Source of the DNA: Marthasterias glacialis
Taxonomy: Eukaryota > Echinodermata > Asteroidea > Forcipulatida > Asteriidae
Assembly: GCA_911728455.2 (NCBI GenBank)
Contig: OU452219.1
Span: 17,603,397 to 17,667,396 of the forward strand
Length of the DNA: 64,000 nucleotides
Direction of reading: 5' to 3'
Shown: one piece after another, positions 49,401-52,067 of the stretch
Position numbering within the stretch: position 1 is the stretch's first letter
How the letters are laid out: the number at the start of each line of letters is the position of its first letter
Translations under genes and position numbers: made by a program
Notes under the pieces: model-generated
The model's input: the letters and a program-made list of their open reading frames with translations, nothing else
Databases searched by the model: none
Told to the model about the DNA's origin: nothing

Positions 49401-52067
49401 AGTCTGAGACGAGACGGGCCTCAAGACCGGTCTCTAGTCTGAGACAAGACGGGCCTCAAGACCAGTCTCTAGTCTGAGACGAGACGGGCCTCGAGACTGG
49501 TCTTTAGTCTGAGACGAAACGGGCCTTGACTCCTCCAACACTATATTATTACACACAGGCTTCATAAAATATGCGAACATTATTCCCTAGCTCTGTATAC
49601 ATCATAGTGCTCAAATCCTGGTCCCTATTACTAATTTAATCAAGGTATGTTTAATGTGACAGATATAGTACTGACAGTCTCATGTCTCATTAAAGAAACT
49701 ACAATGGAGCTTTAGTTAGTCCCTGATGTACCAGGACTACTAGTCAGTCATGCAGAGTGGATGTCATTCATTGGGGATGAGCCAATTTCAGACTTTCATC
49801 TGAGTTCACACTTTTTTGTGTGTGTCTGCCAGGTGGAAAAAAGTAGCTGTAACTTTCTCGAGATAAAAATAAATCATGTGCTTTGATACTTCTCTGGCAC
49901 TAAGGATACTGATAACAGAAGCTCCTTGTAATGTGTAACTCCAGGGGTTACCAAAAGGTGGAAATGTCATCAATTCAACATACCTAAAGAAAAAAATGTT
50001 ATCCTCGTTTCAGACCTTTTGGTCAGCAAAGACTCTCCTGGTTTAGGTAACCACTCCTAAAGACCCTGAACACCTTTCTAACGGGTAATATTATTTGGAT
50101 AATACATTTCTTGCAAAAAAACCACACAAAAACATCAAAGGAACACAGTAAATTTGATGAATCGTCTTGCTGGACAACACACAAATAAAAACAACCACCA
50201 TGACTGCACGGCGGTGACCCCAGGATATGCTTCCCCATTACAATCGGGCCAAACTAAACAGGCCAGGAATTTAAACCCATTTTGTATACAGCAGAACTTG
50301 GGAACACAGCAAACTGCAATACTGCTCCACAGTTGAGTGTCTTCTCCGCCTTTTGCTGGATAACGCTCACTCTTTAGAACTCCAAAAATACATTGTCACT
50401 ACTATTATTATTGAATGTATCTTCTCGTATCCACGGACGCAAGTCTATGCAGAGTGATTACGATGACCAAACTAAACAGGCCGGGATTCAAACCCCATTT
50501 TGTATGCAGCAGAACTTAGGAACACATCAAACTGTAATACTGCTCCACAGTTGAGTGGCTTGTGCCCCTTTTGCTGAATACGCTCACTCTTTAAAACTCC
50601 AAACTCTTCATCAGTACTATTATTATTATTGAATGTATTTTCTCGTACCCAGGCTCCGTGGATCCCAGATCAATCCTGCTCTCTGTGTTCCTAGTCCTAT
50701 GTATTGGACTGTACATCGCTAAGGTATGCTTCAACATCTGGATGGGCTATATCCCACCCGCCTACGATGAATTCACAAATGTTGAAGACCAAGCTCCGCC
50801 TGTAGAAGATGACTCCAAGGTGAGTGTACGGGTTAGGGTTGTTGTCAGCGGAACCGTTCCAATCGGGACAAACACAGGCCGTGTCGGAATCGGCGGCTAG
50901 GGCTACGGCTACTGCTGGATCACCACATCAAACAAGCGTTGAAGCAGCACCCTTAGCAACAGCCGAAGCCGCCATTTTGGACTCGGCCTAGCCCAGATTG
51001 GAACACCATTAGAATATTGATTGTCCACAGGTTGGAAATCCTAAGTAGACAGTAATGGGCAAGCTATCTCATTTACAATATATTTTCATCCTGATGATTG
51101 TGTAACAAAATTACTCAAATTTTGAAATGTTTGATATATAATAACCTTACTATCTTAATTCAGACATGTGCATTACCCTTGAATGAAACCCTTTCCTTCC
51201 AATGAGGATATCATATCTCAATATTGTGGATGAACTTTCCTTCTTACATTCAGGATGCTGCTCTTCTCTGTTCTTTACAAACCTTCCTCGGCCAAATTAA
51301 CCTTTTTGCTCTTCACCCATATGAGCAGGGCTTGCTTTCACCAAACAGTTTGACATCGTGTCATGAACGAGTGCTCTTGCCATGTTGTTGAGCTGTATCA
51401 TGACATCACAGTTTGCCAGGCCGTTAAGATTGATTTATTGTCTGAGTCGTCTTCATTAGCGCTTGGTGAAAATGCTGGTGTATAGCCGTTGGATTATGCG
51501 TTTTGCTTTTCATGTATATTTATATGAATCTTTAATATAGAAAGTGTTATTGAAGTGACCGTAAAGAACAATCCCTGCATTTCAGCATGATGATTTGTCA
51601 CACTTTTTTTGTTAGATTTAAAACTCGTATTTAGAGTCTAAGATTATTCCTTGGTGTGTAATGTGAAACATAATTATGCTGTGTGAGGATGTTAAGTATA
51701 GGTTAAGTTATGTGGGCTGTGTACTAGGCTGGGGACATGTCTCCCAAGGTCTCATTCTGATTAGTTACTATTATTTAACAATTCTGTAGGCCTATATGGT
51801 TACAATACTTCTTTCATGTTGTTTTAAGTTAAGTCAGACATCCCCGTCATACTTCTGAAATGCTCTCCTCTCCGTTTGTCTGGTTCTCAGCACTTCATCC
51901 CGGACGTCCTTCAAGAGGAAAGGGACGGCACGACCGACGAGCCAGGAGAAGCCGCGACCAGAGGGAGCGCAGCCCCCAAGCACGCATACGGCACCATGGA
52001 CGGGCCCACAAGCGAGCGCATACATTACACGCACAGGGACACGCCGGATACGTCGGATGAAGAGTGA
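6322..52067 (+). CDS. TMEM63: TMEM63/OSCA (CSC1-like) mechanosensitive cation channel, 5'-partial multi-exon gene
   Basis: Seen: 18 coding blocks with GT-AG borders join in one frame: 6322-6439, 8006-8043, 9291-9482, 11007-11118, 12217-12290, 14468-14548, 15326-15449, 16733-16866, 17465-17584, 18901-18959, 20546-20643, 22056-22252, 23013-23075 (or 23168-23227), 27420-27582, 28260-28365, 32913-33080, 50653-50819, 51891-52067. The sum is about 729 residues and a TGA stop. Domain order matches TMEM63: TM1 (around residue 70), TM2 (~125), a cytosolic RRM-like domain (~155-330), TM3 (~335-370), TM4 and TM5 (~385-450), TM6 and TM7 (~475-560), TM8-TM9 (~560-615), TM10 (~620-645) and an acidic tail. 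Hallmarks include [61 protein letters not shown] and KHLVDRYN. Known: TMEM63 proteins are pore-forming mechanosensitive or osmosensitive cation channels related to TMC/TMEM16. The first exon(s) with TM0 are missing, so the start codon is not in view. I cannot choose between A, B and C paralogues; an invertebrate probably has the undivided ancestor. Confidence 0.96.
6906..7252. mobile_element. MITE-like element with 12-bp terminal inverted repeats
   Basis: Begins GGTTCGTAAGTG and ends CACTTACGAACC, exact inverted repeats 347 bp apart; inner GTGACGTCACGGCA / TGCCGTCAGTGCG also pair. The interior is GC-richer than the flanks near the right end and has no ORF. Confidence 0.8.
7281..7402. mobile_element. 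Short foldback element
   Basis: GGGGCAAGCTTTTGTGTAGTAA at the left end (7282 on) pairs with TTACATACGCAGAAGCTTGC and CCC at the right, and CCGTACACA / TGTGTACGG pair inside. About 120 bp. Confidence 0.65.
8006..8043 (+). CDS. TMEM63: TMEM63 coding block 2 (38-nt small exon)
   Basis: A 38-nt exon with acceptor TTTCCCTGCAG and a consensus donor CAG|GTAAGT. It encodes [12 protein letters not shown] plus two bases of an Arg codon completed in the next block. It aligns with the CPWLTAIFRLHD-type segment just before TM1 in human TMEM63A, which supports a real small exon. Confidence 0.9.
8186..8770 (+). repeat. Tandem duplication, ~263-bp unit, two and a partial copy
   Basis: 8186-8448 and 8449-8650 share long runs such as TCCAAAGATGCATATCATAA and ACCTGTGAAACAGCTTGTCA at an offset of 263 bp. 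A third, partial copy (8665-8770) keeps GATAATCAAAGATGAGATCA. It lies in the intron after block 2. Confidence 0.85.
8777..9177. mobile_element. MITE-like TIR element, family 'GTTAACCAT'
   Basis: The ends GAGCAAGTGTGATCAAGGAC and GTCCTTGATCGAACTTGCTC are inverted repeats 401 bp apart, flanked by ATT on both sides. The interior repeats AACCAACCACTAGTTAACCA twice. A diverged relative is at 15867-16292. The right end stops 113 bp before block 3. Confidence 0.8.
9291..9482 (+). CDS. TMEM63: TMEM63 coding block 3 (TM1)
   Basis: Acceptor TTGTTTACAG, donor AA|GTGAGT. It encodes [20 protein letters not shown], the TM1 helix ([20 protein letters not shown]) and then the family signature NFSG and [11 protein letters not shown]. 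The LPVN-SG motif after TM1 and GRTT...N are characteristic of TMEM63/CSC1 proteins. Confidence 0.97.
9554..9700. mobile_element. Short foldback element in intron after block 3
   Basis: TGGGAAACTTTTGAAGATGC...GTAGCAGACTTACC pairs with AGTAAGTCTGCTGCCACC...GAAAGTCTCCA. The outer ends resemble those of the 11219/14572 family. Confidence 0.55.
10383..10559. mobile_element. MITE copy, family 'CCCAATTTCATAGAGCTGCTTAAGC'
   Basis: The left end CTTCATAGAGCTGCATAAGC and right end GCTTAAGCAGCTGTATGACA are inverted repeats, with a middle including GCTACCAACCAAAACACCAT. Member of a family present at least five times in the window. Confidence 0.75.
10706..10902. mobile_element. MITE copy, same family, best preserved
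   Basis: Begins GGGCCCAATTTCATGGAGCT and ends GCAGCTCTATGAAATTGGGG, inverted repeats about 197 bp apart. The interior has ACCAGAATAAGGTTACCAGC. Confidence 0.85.
11007..11118 (+). CDS. TMEM63: TMEM63 coding block 4 (TM2)
   Basis: Acceptor TCTCTGTAG, donor AAT|GTGAGT, ending in phase 0. It encodes [20 protein letters not shown] and then GMMRHF, matching the [21 protein letters not shown] stretch of human TMEM63A. TM2 leads into the cytosolic domain. Confidence 0.97.
11219..11332. mobile_element. Near-perfect ~114-bp foldback element, copy 1
   Basis: GGGAGACTTTTGAAACGTAA...CAGTAAGCGATCCTTTTCTAT folds back on ATAGAAAAGGACCGCTTACT...CTCAAAAGTCTCCC, with only about 15 bases unpaired at the tip. 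Copy 2 at 14572-14689 is about 90% identical. Starts about 100 bases after the block 4 donor. Confidence 0.85.
11430..11740 (+). repeat. Dispersed repeat, inverted partner at 17290-17430
   Basis: ATTTACTGCCGCGACAT and GTCATCCTTTATTT here appear reversed at 17310-17370. The phrase CAAATGACAAGGATCT occurs at 11707 and 17388. Class unknown; no coding sequence seen. Confidence 0.55.
12217..12290 (+). CDS. TMEM63: TMEM63 coding block 5 (start of cytosolic RRM-like domain)
   Basis: Acceptor TGATTATTTAG, donor CA|GTAAGT. It encodes [20 protein letters not shown] and KQHF, equivalent to RTLFITGLP...ESHF, the first beta strand and helix of the RRM-like cytosolic domain. Confidence 0.96.
12422..12490 (-). 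mobile_element. 3' fragment of SINE family B
   Basis: TTTTTACCCATACACCGATG, TGTTAAGCACTG and CTCCTGTGAAAA are the reverse complement of the tail seen at 20830-20890, 30700-30765 and 32280-32350. Confidence 0.7.
12510..12945 (+). mobile_element. SINE family A, tRNA-Leu-derived, + orientation
   Basis: The head has a type-II tRNA look: TGGCCGAGCGATTAAGAGCA (A box region), GGACTCAAGG with a CAA anticodon-like loop, and GTGGGTTCGAGTCCC (B box). It continues with the shared body TGTCCTTAAGCAAGGCACTT and an (ATT)n-like tail near 12920-12945. Confidence 0.85.
12950..13165 (-). mobile_element. Partial SINE family A, - orientation (tRNA head missing)
   Basis: The 3' part only: ATATAGCGCATTTCACAAAA near the tail, TCAGCTCCCTGGGGAGCATA, and GGTACCCATTCATACCCCTG. 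This matches the body of copies at 16339-16697 and 24615-24985. The head that would follow 13165 is absent. Confidence 0.75.
14468..14548 (+). CDS. TMEM63: TMEM63 coding block 6 (RRM-like domain)
   Basis: Acceptor TCTCTTTACAG, donor AAG|GTATGT. It encodes [20 protein letters not shown] and then LKKLDTR, matching RDAYP...VVDVQLCYNVAKL of human TMEM63A. A near-perfect 118-bp foldback element starts only 24 bases after the donor. Confidence 0.97.
14572..14689. mobile_element. Near-perfect 118-bp foldback element, copy 2
   Basis: AATGGGAGACTTTTGAGACG...GCGATCCTTTTCTAT pairs with ATAGAAAAGGACCGCTTACT...AAAAGTCTCTCATT. It starts 24 bases after the donor of block 6. In the pre-mRNA it would form a strong hairpin beside that splice site. 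Confidence 0.87.
14808..15126 (-). mobile_element. SINE family A, - orientation
   Basis: Reverse complement reads TGTCATGACCAAGTGGTCTA..., ACTCAAGCTCTGG, then GAGTGTGGGTTCAAGTCCCG and TGTCCTTAAGCAAGACACTT. The tail side at 14810 reads ATGAGACCCATTTATATAGC. A relic (ATA)n stretch at 14700-14715 may belong to it. Confidence 0.85.
15326..15449 (+). CDS. TMEM63: TMEM63 coding block 7 (Cys-rich insert of cytosolic domain)
   Basis: Acceptor TTGTCCTCAAG, donor AAG|GTACAT, ending in phase 0. It encodes [20 protein letters not shown] and then a cysteine cluster, [12 protein letters not shown]. Vertebrate TMEM63 proteins have a comparable KPCGQFCCC cluster here. In this family such clusters could be lipid-modified, but that is not shown by the sequence. 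Confidence 0.95.
15566..15747. mobile_element. MITE copy, family 'CCCAATTTCATAGAGCTGCTTAAGC'
   Basis: GGCCCATTTTCAAAGAGCTG at the left and TAAGCAGCTATGAAATTGAG at the right. The middle, with ACCAGCCAAAATACTATG, is as in 10706-10902. Starts 116 bp after block 7. Confidence 0.8.
15867..16292. mobile_element. MITE-like TIR element, diverged relative of 8777-9177
   Basis: AGTGCAAGGTTGATTGTGCA at the left faces GCGCACTCGAACTTACT at the right. The interior carries CCATTGGTTGACAGCTATGG, ACCAGCCTC and a GTAGCC-TTTCAT block shared with 8777-9177. Confidence 0.65.
16339..16697 (-). mobile_element. SINE family A, - orientation
   Basis: Tail GATAATAATAATGG at 16339, body TCAGCTCCCTGGGGAGTATA and GGTACCCATTTACCCCTGGG, then GACCGGGATTCGAACCCACA (B box, reversed) and the head ending CATAACACGCC. 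Complete element just before block 8. Confidence 0.87.
16733..16866 (+). CDS. TMEM63: TMEM63 coding block 8 (RRM-like domain, helix and strand)
   Basis: Acceptor TTTATCTCAG; the donor GGCAG|GTAGTG is weaker than the others. It encodes [20 protein letters not shown] and the highly conserved [15 protein letters not shown]. The acceptor lies 35 bases after the tRNA-like end of a minus-strand SINE. Confidence 0.96.
16990..17280 (+). repeat. Dispersed repeat, inverted relative of 21427-21810
   Basis: AAACAGCCAGGTTTTTGAAC, ACTTTTTTGTACACGAGCAT and TCTTTCCACTCCATTTTGAA here occur reversed at 21445-21800. Class unknown. Confidence 0.6.
17465..17584 (+). CDS. TMEM63: TMEM63 coding block 9 (end of cytosolic domain)
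   Basis: A long T-rich tract precedes the acceptor TTCTTGAAG; donor TG|GTATGT. It encodes [14 protein letters not shown] and then [18 protein letters not shown], matching SKWTVTFAADPEDICW in human TMEM63A, the last strand before TM3. Confidence 0.96.
17850..18160 (-). mobile_element. SINE family A, - orientation, best tRNA-like head
   Basis: The head at 18071-18156, read on the minus strand, is GTGTCATGGCCGAGTGGTTA, GCGCATCGGACTCAAGCTCC, then CATCAGAGTGTGGGTTCGAG and TCCCGGTCATGACAC. The ends GTGTCATG / CATGACAC pair as an acceptor stem, and the anticodon-like triplet is CAA (Leu). The body to about 17850 is diverged. I call it a SINE, not a functional tRNA gene. Confidence 0.8.
18901..18959 (+). 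CDS. TMEM63: TMEM63 coding block 10 (first half of TM3)
   Basis: Acceptor TTTTCATCAG, donor ATTG|GTGAGA. A 59-nt exon encoding [20 protein letters not shown]. The WxNLSV start equals WKNLSIQG of vertebrates, and the hydrophobic end is the first half of TM3. Confidence 0.95.
19131..19584 (+). mobile_element. SINE-like family C with shared 3' flank, copy 1
   Basis: A tRNA-like start (GGTCGAGTTGGCGTAGTG; CCCAGTTTGAAACCCG) is followed by TTGGGTTTTCAGTCCC, TCTAAAACTGAAACTTCCTT and the tail AATAAAAATAAATGAACAAG. A further ~175 bp (TTATGGCAATTTCGGAAGCT through GGGCAGAATGTTTCTT) is nearly identical in copy 2 at 45061-45517. A second tail-like AGAATCATTGGCATTACAAC follows at 19598. Confidence 0.8.
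20033..20460. mobile_element. TIR element with duplicated right arm and embedded family C fragment
   Basis: The left end GTCACATGAGGCAATTTACAG (20034 on) is inverted relative to CTGTAAAAATTGCCCTGGGTGAC at about 20212. The right 107 bp (20144-20250) is repeated at 20354-20460 with about 93% identity. The 103 bp between the copies (20251-20353) matches part of SINE family C (19246-19345). Confidence 0.75.
20546..20643 (+). CDS. TMEM63: TMEM63 coding block 11 (second half of TM3)
   Basis: The acceptor ATCTTTGGCAG has a good pyrimidine tract; donor AAG|GTCAGT. It encodes [20 protein letters not shown] and a short charged linker ending EEAVKEAK. FLTTPSxI is a TM3 signature of TMEM63 proteins. Confidence 0.97.
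20735..20935 (+). mobile_element. SINE family B with (TTTATC)n tail
   Basis: AAGTTGGTAAGACATCTGTT and GTGGGTTCGAATCCCACCTG (B box) are followed by TTTTCACAGGACTCGGGGGG and ACACACATCGGTGTATGGGT. It ends in about six TTTATC units at 20897-20932. tRNA-derived by the B box; the A box is weak. Confidence 0.8.
21427..21810 (-). repeat. Dispersed repeat, inverted relative of 16990-17280
   Basis: The reverse complement contains AAACAGCCAGGTTCTTGATC, CACTTTTTTGTACACAAGCA and TCTTTCCACTCCATTTTGAA, as in the partner, but it is about 100 bp longer. No coding sequence seen. Confidence 0.6.
22056..22252 (+). CDS. TMEM63: TMEM63 coding block 12 (TM4 and most of TM5)
   Basis: Acceptor TTTGTTGTGCAG, donor CTAG|GTAAGT. 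It encodes [20 protein letters not shown], then [14 protein letters not shown] and [20 protein letters not shown]. These are TM4 and TM5, which belong to the TM3-TM7 group that forms the ion path in OSCA/TMEM63 structures. The block ends with two bases of a codon that both versions of the next exon complete with T (Ser). Confidence 0.98.
23013..23075 (+). CDS. TMEM63: TMEM63 alternative exon 13a (TM5-TM6 segment, version a)
   Basis: Acceptor AACGAGCAG, donor TGGGG|GTAAGT, 63 nt. Encodes [14 protein letters not shown], then KDVPLRWG. It is homologous to the exon 92 bp downstream (13b), with the same phase on both sides. It aligns with the [22 protein letters not shown]-type stretch between TM5 and TM6 of human TMEM63A. 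The tract before the acceptor is less pyrimidine-rich than that of 13b. Confidence 0.93.
23168..23227 (+). CDS. TMEM63: TMEM63 alternative exon 13b (TM5-TM6 segment, version b)
   Basis: Acceptor GCATTGGCAG after a T-rich tract, donor TGGGG|GTAAGT, 60 nt. Encodes [20 protein letters not shown] and G. Shared with 13a: the first six residues, YW at positions 8-9, KS, and the RWG end; the middle and charge pattern differ and it is one residue shorter. Lengths of 63 and 60 are both multiples of three, so either or both exons keep frame. The pair looks like an exon duplication used for alternative splicing. Which is used where cannot be read from the DNA. Confidence 0.92.
23234..23250 (+). promoter_or_regulatory. 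G-run and small hairpin next to exon 13b donor
   Basis: GGGGGA (23234-23239) can pair with TCCCCC (23245-23250) around a five-base loop, starting six bases into the intron after exon 13b. G-runs beside donors are known binding sites for hnRNP H/F. A role here in exon choice is inference. Confidence 0.3.
23820..24120 (-). repeat. Dispersed repeat, uninterrupted copy of the LTR insertion target
   Basis: Read on the minus strand it starts AAAGATGCTAGGTCCGATTT and runs through TAAATTTTAAATAGCTATTT, AACTAAAAACTAAAAATGAA and CCATTAGCCATGTACAAACA. The same order occurs on the + strand at 38846-38953 plus 39751-39950, where it is split by the LTR. Confidence 0.8.
24615..24985 (-). mobile_element. 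SINE family A, - orientation
   Basis: Tail AATAATTAATAATATTAGTG, body CATCTCAGCTCCCTGGAGAG and GGTACCCATTTACTCCTGGG, B box GATTCGAACCCACACCCTGA, head end GGCCACGACACACC. Full length. Confidence 0.87.
25299..25620 (+). repeat. (TGAT)n microsatellite with degenerate continuation
   Basis: About 22 uninterrupted TGAT units at 25318-25406, impure flanks to 25440, and a second, decayed block of GATTGAT/GATCGAT units at 25510-25615. The segments following the two blocks (AACATTGGAGCAT...) are alike, so a ~180-bp unit may have duplicated. Confidence 0.9.
26737..26898. mobile_element. MITE-like TIR element
   Basis: TATAGACCGTTCCGGC and GCCGGAACGGTCTATT are inverted ends about 160 bp apart. The interior is GC-richer (GTCATGTGACC, GGGTGGGGC) than the intron around it. 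Confidence 0.8.
27420..27582 (+). CDS. TMEM63: TMEM63 coding block 14 (TM6)
   Basis: Acceptor TGTCACCAG after a C/T tract, donor AAGT|GTAAGA, ending in phase 0. Encodes [40 protein letters not shown] and a basic linker. [14 protein letters not shown] is the best conserved TMEM63 motif (TM6, pore lining in OSCA/TMEM63 structures). Confidence 0.98.
28260..28365 (+). CDS. TMEM63: TMEM63 coding block 15 (TM7)
   Basis: Acceptor TTATATTACAG, donor GCTG|GTAAGT. Encodes [20 protein letters not shown] and [15 protein letters not shown]. The YSITCP motif of TM7 is shared with vertebrate TMEM63. The YEFQ glutamine codon is at 28278-28280. Confidence 0.98.
30605..30785 (+). mobile_element. SINE family B, fullest tRNA-like head
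   Basis: TCGGTAGTCTAGTTGGTAAG (A-box-like) and GTGGGTTTGAATCCCACCCG (B box), then ATGCCTGTGGATTTTTTTTC, TACAGTGCTTAACACACATC and GGTGTATGGGCAAAAAACAC. Confidence 0.82.
32220..32365 (+). mobile_element. SINE family B, 5' truncated
   Basis: Begins near AAATGGCAGGGGTTGTGGGT and carries TTCGAATCCCACCCGAGGAA, TTTTCACAGGACTCGGGGGG and CACATCGATGTATGGGTAAA. The A-box half is missing. Confidence 0.8.
32913..33080 (+). CDS. TMEM63: TMEM63 coding block 16 (TM8 and TM9)
   Basis: Acceptor TCCTCCACACAG, donor CTCG|GTAAGT. Encodes [20 protein letters not shown], then [20 protein letters not shown] and [12 protein letters not shown] is a family signature. It follows a 4.5 kb intron and precedes one of 17.6 kb. 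Confidence 0.98.
33119..33312. mobile_element. MITE copy, family 'CCCAATTTCATAGAGCTGCTTAAGC'
   Basis: GGCCCAATTTCATAGAGCTG at the left and CAGCTTTACGAAATTGGGGC at the right. Begins about 38 bp after the donor of block 16. Confidence 0.85.
33313..33485. mobile_element. Related MITE, different subtype
   Basis: TTTCACAGAGATGATAAATG...GTCGCTAAGCACAG pairs loosely with CTGCTTAGCAACTCTGTGAAA. It abuts the preceding MITE directly. Confidence 0.6.
34061..34431. mobile_element. MITE-like TIR element
   Basis: TGAAGGCAAGGTATACCTT and AAAGGTATACCCTGCCTTTA are inverted ends about 370 bp apart. An inner palindrome, GAAACGATTCATGCATGAATCGTTTC, spans 34206-34231. Confidence 0.8.
34876..34950 (-). repeat. 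tRNA-like sequence (pseudogene or SINE head)
   Basis: Minus strand: GGGCTGGTTAGCTCAGTTGG, TTAGAGCGCTCGTATGG, then GGGTCGTGGGTTCGAGTCCG and GCGTCAGCC. The acceptor stem pairs over seven bases with wobbles, and A and B boxes are present. The anticodon stem is poor (four of five pairs) and the T stem has a G-G mismatch. The anticodon would be GGT (Thr), unusual for a eukaryotic nuclear tRNA. I favour a tRNA-derived relic. Confidence 0.5.
35067..35088 (+). repeat. (AT)n microsatellite
   Basis: About ten AT units. Shorter (AT)n runs occur at 13656, 19637, 48497 and 48560. Confidence 0.85.
36860..37390 (-). repeat. ~0.5 kb dispersed repeat, copy 1 (inverted)
   Basis: On the minus strand it reads CATTGTGTAAAATCGGAATA, GGGGTTATTGTGTAATCCCC..., CCTTTGTCCTTTTGTTCCAA, TGTATCCAGCCTTGGTTCTG, AATCCTCAGCCATAGCTCAA and a basic CCGGTGCTT block. 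The same order is seen at 44190-44660 on the + strand. Confidence 0.8.
38846..39950 (+). repeat. Dispersed repeat split by an LTR insertion
   Basis: The halves 38846-38953 and 39751-39950 together align with the intact copy at 23820-24120 (minus strand): AAAGATGCTAGGTCACATTT, ATTTAAATTTTAAATAGC, then AAAAACTAAAAATGATTTAT and ATCAGCCATGTACGAACAAT. Confidence 0.78.
38954..39750 (+). mobile_element. Probable solo LTR (797 bp) of an LTR retrotransposon
   Basis: Begins TGTAATTGTCCCTGAGATCA and ends CAATATCTGTTACA, so it has TG...CA (TGT...ACA) ends. It is flanked directly by TGTTG on both sides (38949-38953 and 39751-39755), a 5-bp target duplication. The surrounding repeat is continuous once this segment is removed. 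AATAAA-like signals occur inside (38981, about 39143). No gag/pol sequence is present, so recombination between two LTRs probably left one. A 5-bp duplication fits Ty3/gypsy, BEL/Pao or copia; the family is not determined. Strand is arbitrary. Confidence 0.75.
40948..41149 (-). mobile_element. TIR element, second copy of 5814-6029
   Basis: GGTTGCAATAGACGTCATCT at the left; ATGGCTGATTTTTCCCATTG and GACGTCATGTGCATCC at the right. Reverse-complement similarity to 5814-6029 runs the whole length. Confidence 0.75.
41690..42432 (+). repeat. Three copies of a ~120-bp repeat
   Basis: Units at about 41708-41835, 42192-42310 and 42312-42432 each read CTTGCTTAG-AAAACAGGTG, CAGCCAT-A, a GTTACCAATGCCCTGAT-like block, then ACATGT...GGCACCAATTT. 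The last two are adjacent. Confidence 0.65.
43452..43864. mobile_element. TIR element of the 'CAGTGGCGTAAC' type, copy 1
   Basis: Left AAGTGGCATAACAACGGG with G-runs, right TTTCGTCACTG. Interior has CTCATGCCCCCCCCATTGAT and GCCCCCTAGAAAAAAATGGG. Confidence 0.6.
44190..44660 (+). repeat. ~0.5 kb dispersed repeat, copy 2
   Basis: CATTGTGTAAAATCGGAATA, GGGTTATTGTGTAATTCCAG, TGTCCTTTTGTTCCAAGAAG, GGATCCAGCCTTGGTTCCAG, CCATAGCTCATGGCTGAGGT and AATCCTGTCAGGCTGGATGG. Inverted relative to 36860-37390, same orientation as 47230-47815. Confidence 0.8.
45061..45517 (+). mobile_element. SINE-like family C with shared 3' flank, copy 2
   Basis: GTTGGGTTGGTGAAGTGG and CCAGTTCGAATCCTGTCGGG (B box) are followed by the same body as copy 1. 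From CATCAGAAGGAAATTAAACT to GGGCAGAATGTTTCTTT the match to 19426-19584 is nearly perfect. Similarity stops near 45517. Confidence 0.82.
46132..46326. mobile_element. TIR element of the 'CAGTGGCGTAAC' type, copy 2
   Basis: Left CAGTGGCCAAACCAGG, right TTGTTACAACACTG. Interior CTCAGAACCCTTGCCCTCCC, ATGCACAAATGAATGGTTTG and a poly-C run, as in 58456-58659. Confidence 0.75.
47230..47815 (+). repeat. ~0.5 kb dispersed repeat, copy 3 (diverged)
   Basis: GGGTTATTGTGCAATGCCTG, CTGTGTCCTTTTGTTATACA, CTCAATGGGAGGTAAGTCCA, AGTGAACCAAGATTCCAGCA and AATGAATCCCGTCAGTGGGC follow the order of copy 2 with substitutions and indels. Confidence 0.7.
49243..49530 (+). repeat. 35-bp minisatellite, about eight units
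   Basis: The repeated core GGTCTCTAGTCTGAGACGAG plus ACGGGCCTCGAGACC recurs every 35 bp with few substitutions (A/G and C/T changes). Each unit carries inverted motifs (GGTCTC / GAGACC, and AGTCTGAGAC internally), so unit junctions such as CTCGAGACCGGTCTCTAG are near-palindromic. Confidence 0.92.
49776..50030 (+). repeat. Dispersed repeat, copy 2 (partner at 1370-1625)
   Basis: GGATGAGCCAATTTCAGACT, CTTTTTTGTGTGTGTCTGCC, AGAAGCTCCTTGTAATGTGT and CCAAAAGGTGGAAATG, ending ATCCTCGTTTCAGACCTTTT. Same order as copy 1. Confidence 0.75.
50236..50651 (+). repeat. Tandem duplication covering the block 17 acceptor region
   Basis: 50236-50433 and 50454-50651 match at a constant offset of 218 bp: AAACTAAACAGGCC, CAGCAGAACTT-GGAACACA, AATACTGCTCCACAGTTGAG and ATTATTATTGAATGTAT-TTCTCGTA. 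The second copy ends in the real acceptor TACCCAG; the first reads TATCCACG at that place and has no AG. Confidence 0.88.
50653..50819 (+). CDS. TMEM63: TMEM63 coding block 17 (TM10)
   Basis: Acceptor CTCGTACCCAG, donor AAG|GTGAGT, ending in phase 0. Encodes [40 protein letters not shown] and an acidic stretch ending EDDSK. It matches TM10 and the start of the C-tail. The acceptor region is the downstream copy of a ~200-bp tandem duplication. Confidence 0.95.
51891..52067 (+). CDS. TMEM63: TMEM63 last coding block (C-terminal tail and stop)
   Basis: Acceptor TCTGGTTCTCAG. Encodes [20 protein letters not shown], then [14 protein letters not shown] and a Thr/Asp/Glu-rich end, TPDTSDEE, before TGA at 52065-52067. 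It parallels the PYVPRIL...TYGAI tail of human TMEM63A. GC content is clearly higher than in the flanking introns, as expected of coding DNA. Confidence 0.95.
   Translation, partial: HFIPDVLQEERDGTTDEPGEAATRGSAAPKHAYGTMDGPTSERIHYTHRDTPDTSDEE

Larger units (their letters stand above)
33081..50652. other. 17.6 kb intron between blocks 16 and 17
   Basis: The largest intron. No coding exon recognised. It carries MITEs, a tRNA-like relic, a nested solo LTR, three copies of a ~0.5 kb repeat, a SINE-like unit, a minisatellite and a tandem duplication at its 3' end, listed separately. The stretches 35100-36850, 37400-38840 and 42450-43450 are mostly AT-rich with no repeat I can pair within this window. 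Confidence 0.7.

Noticed and set aside
49243..49530. CRISPR-like array
   Set aside because: Units are contiguous 35-bp repeats without unique spacers, inside a eukaryotic intron: a minisatellite.
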